Both the position numbers and the translations under genes were made by a program. From Lucinisca nassula (lineage: Eukaryota; Mollusca; Bivalvia; Lucinida; Lucinidae), in NCBI GenBank assembly GCA_963580285.1, contig OY757013.1, positions 152,509,900-152,573,899 of the forward strand: a stretch of DNA of 64,000 nucleotides. Reading direction: 5' to 3'. Positions 63,758 through 64,000 of this stretch are shown piece after piece. Positions within the stretch are counted from its first letter, which is position 1. Every line of letters begins with the position of its first letter. The notes under the pieces are model-generated. The model was not told the origin of the DNA. It worked only from the letters and a program-made list of their open reading frames with translations, and made no database searches.

Positions 63758-64000
63758 CAGCGAAACTTCGATAACTCGAATACGGATAATTCCTTTACCA
63801 TGGCTAATTTGAACTCTTGGGTCCCTAGAAAAGTGTTCGTATAGCTCCAGACAAATGCGTGTTTATGTCAATTTATGGCGGTTTATCTCATTTTAATTTA
63901 AAAAGTAAGCCGTGTGTACTCATGAGAGTCGCCTCATTTTGGCGACTCCTCTGAGTATACACAGCATACGTTTATTTTGTAAGACGTCGATAGTATATCC
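63758..64000. mobile_element. MITE-T, cut by the window end
   Basis: Left end CAGCGAAACTTCGATAACTC with TA outside (63756-63757). Core GTGTGTACTCATGAGAGTCG, CCTCATTTTGGCGACTC and TCTGAGTATACACAGCATAC. It is the same family as 50599-50947, with a diverged core and the right end outside the window. Confidence 0.75.

Overview
This is a gene-poor, AT-rich stretch of animal nuclear DNA. I find no host protein-coding gene, rRNA gene or free-standing tRNA gene. Almost everything recognisable is a transposable element, a relic of one, or a tandem array. The content fits a mollusc, most likely a bivalve: tRNA-headed SINEs, CR1-like LINEs with 2A peptides, mariner and Tc1 transposons, hairpin-cored MITEs, and hairpin-capped elements carrying tandem ~140-185 bp repeats (compare 'pearl'/Helitron-like elements described in bivalves). 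The taxon is inferred from repeat style, not from a diagnostic gene.

Labels used here. SINE-1, SINE-2, SINE-5 and the minus-strand SINE at 4657: tRNA-derived. SINE-3: ~300 bp, head CCCCGCCCATCGGGGCTTG, tail TTAAACCTCAAATCAAAC, about 14 copies. SINE-4: related tail. R6: unclassified dispersed repeat starting near GATCAGGAATCGATACAATT. P: hairpin-capped tandem-repeat elements. MITE-A (TIR ATTACGATAAC), MITE-B (TIR ATTACGAAAACACGCC) and MITE-T (TIR CAGTAGAACTTCGATGGCTC, TA target): three inverted-repeat families sharing one central hairpin. M5: short element with a strongly palindromic core.

Layout. 1-9 kb: a direct duplication (1-986 and 1766-2927, the second copy carrying a later SINE), then P arrays broken by SINEs. 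9-23 kb: SINE-3, R6, a 2.4 kb foldback element (11205-13612), a 1.05 kb TIR element inserted in R6 (15597-16644), and a twin perfect hairpin (17596-17812). 23-27 kb: a decayed CR1-like LINE split by an unknown insertion, then MITE-B copies. 27-39 kb: P arrays, MITE-A, a full-length mariner with TA target sites and a nested SINE-2 (31747-33269), a ~310 bp satellite, and more P arrays. 39-49 kb: a SINE-4 copy with an internal segment amplified ~15-fold, a composite MITE-B, P relics and R6. 49-53 kb: a foldback-like composite with palindromic minisatellite arms. 53-64 kb: another minisatellite, three-level nested insertions, a dead Tc1-like transposon with perfect ends, and a nearly complete CR1-like LINE on the minus strand (59178-63640).

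How the parts relate. Autonomous elements here (two LINEs, mariner, Tc1) are all broken by frameshifts, stops or lost catalytic residues, so none can move alone. The SINE families share a 3' tail motif, consistent with use of one LINE machinery. Nesting plus target-site duplications gives a relative insertion order at several loci. Best candidates for something new: tandem 2A motifs ahead of the LINE endonuclease, one hairpin core shared by MITE families with different ends, the foldback elements built from tandem repeats, and a minisatellite born inside a SINE.
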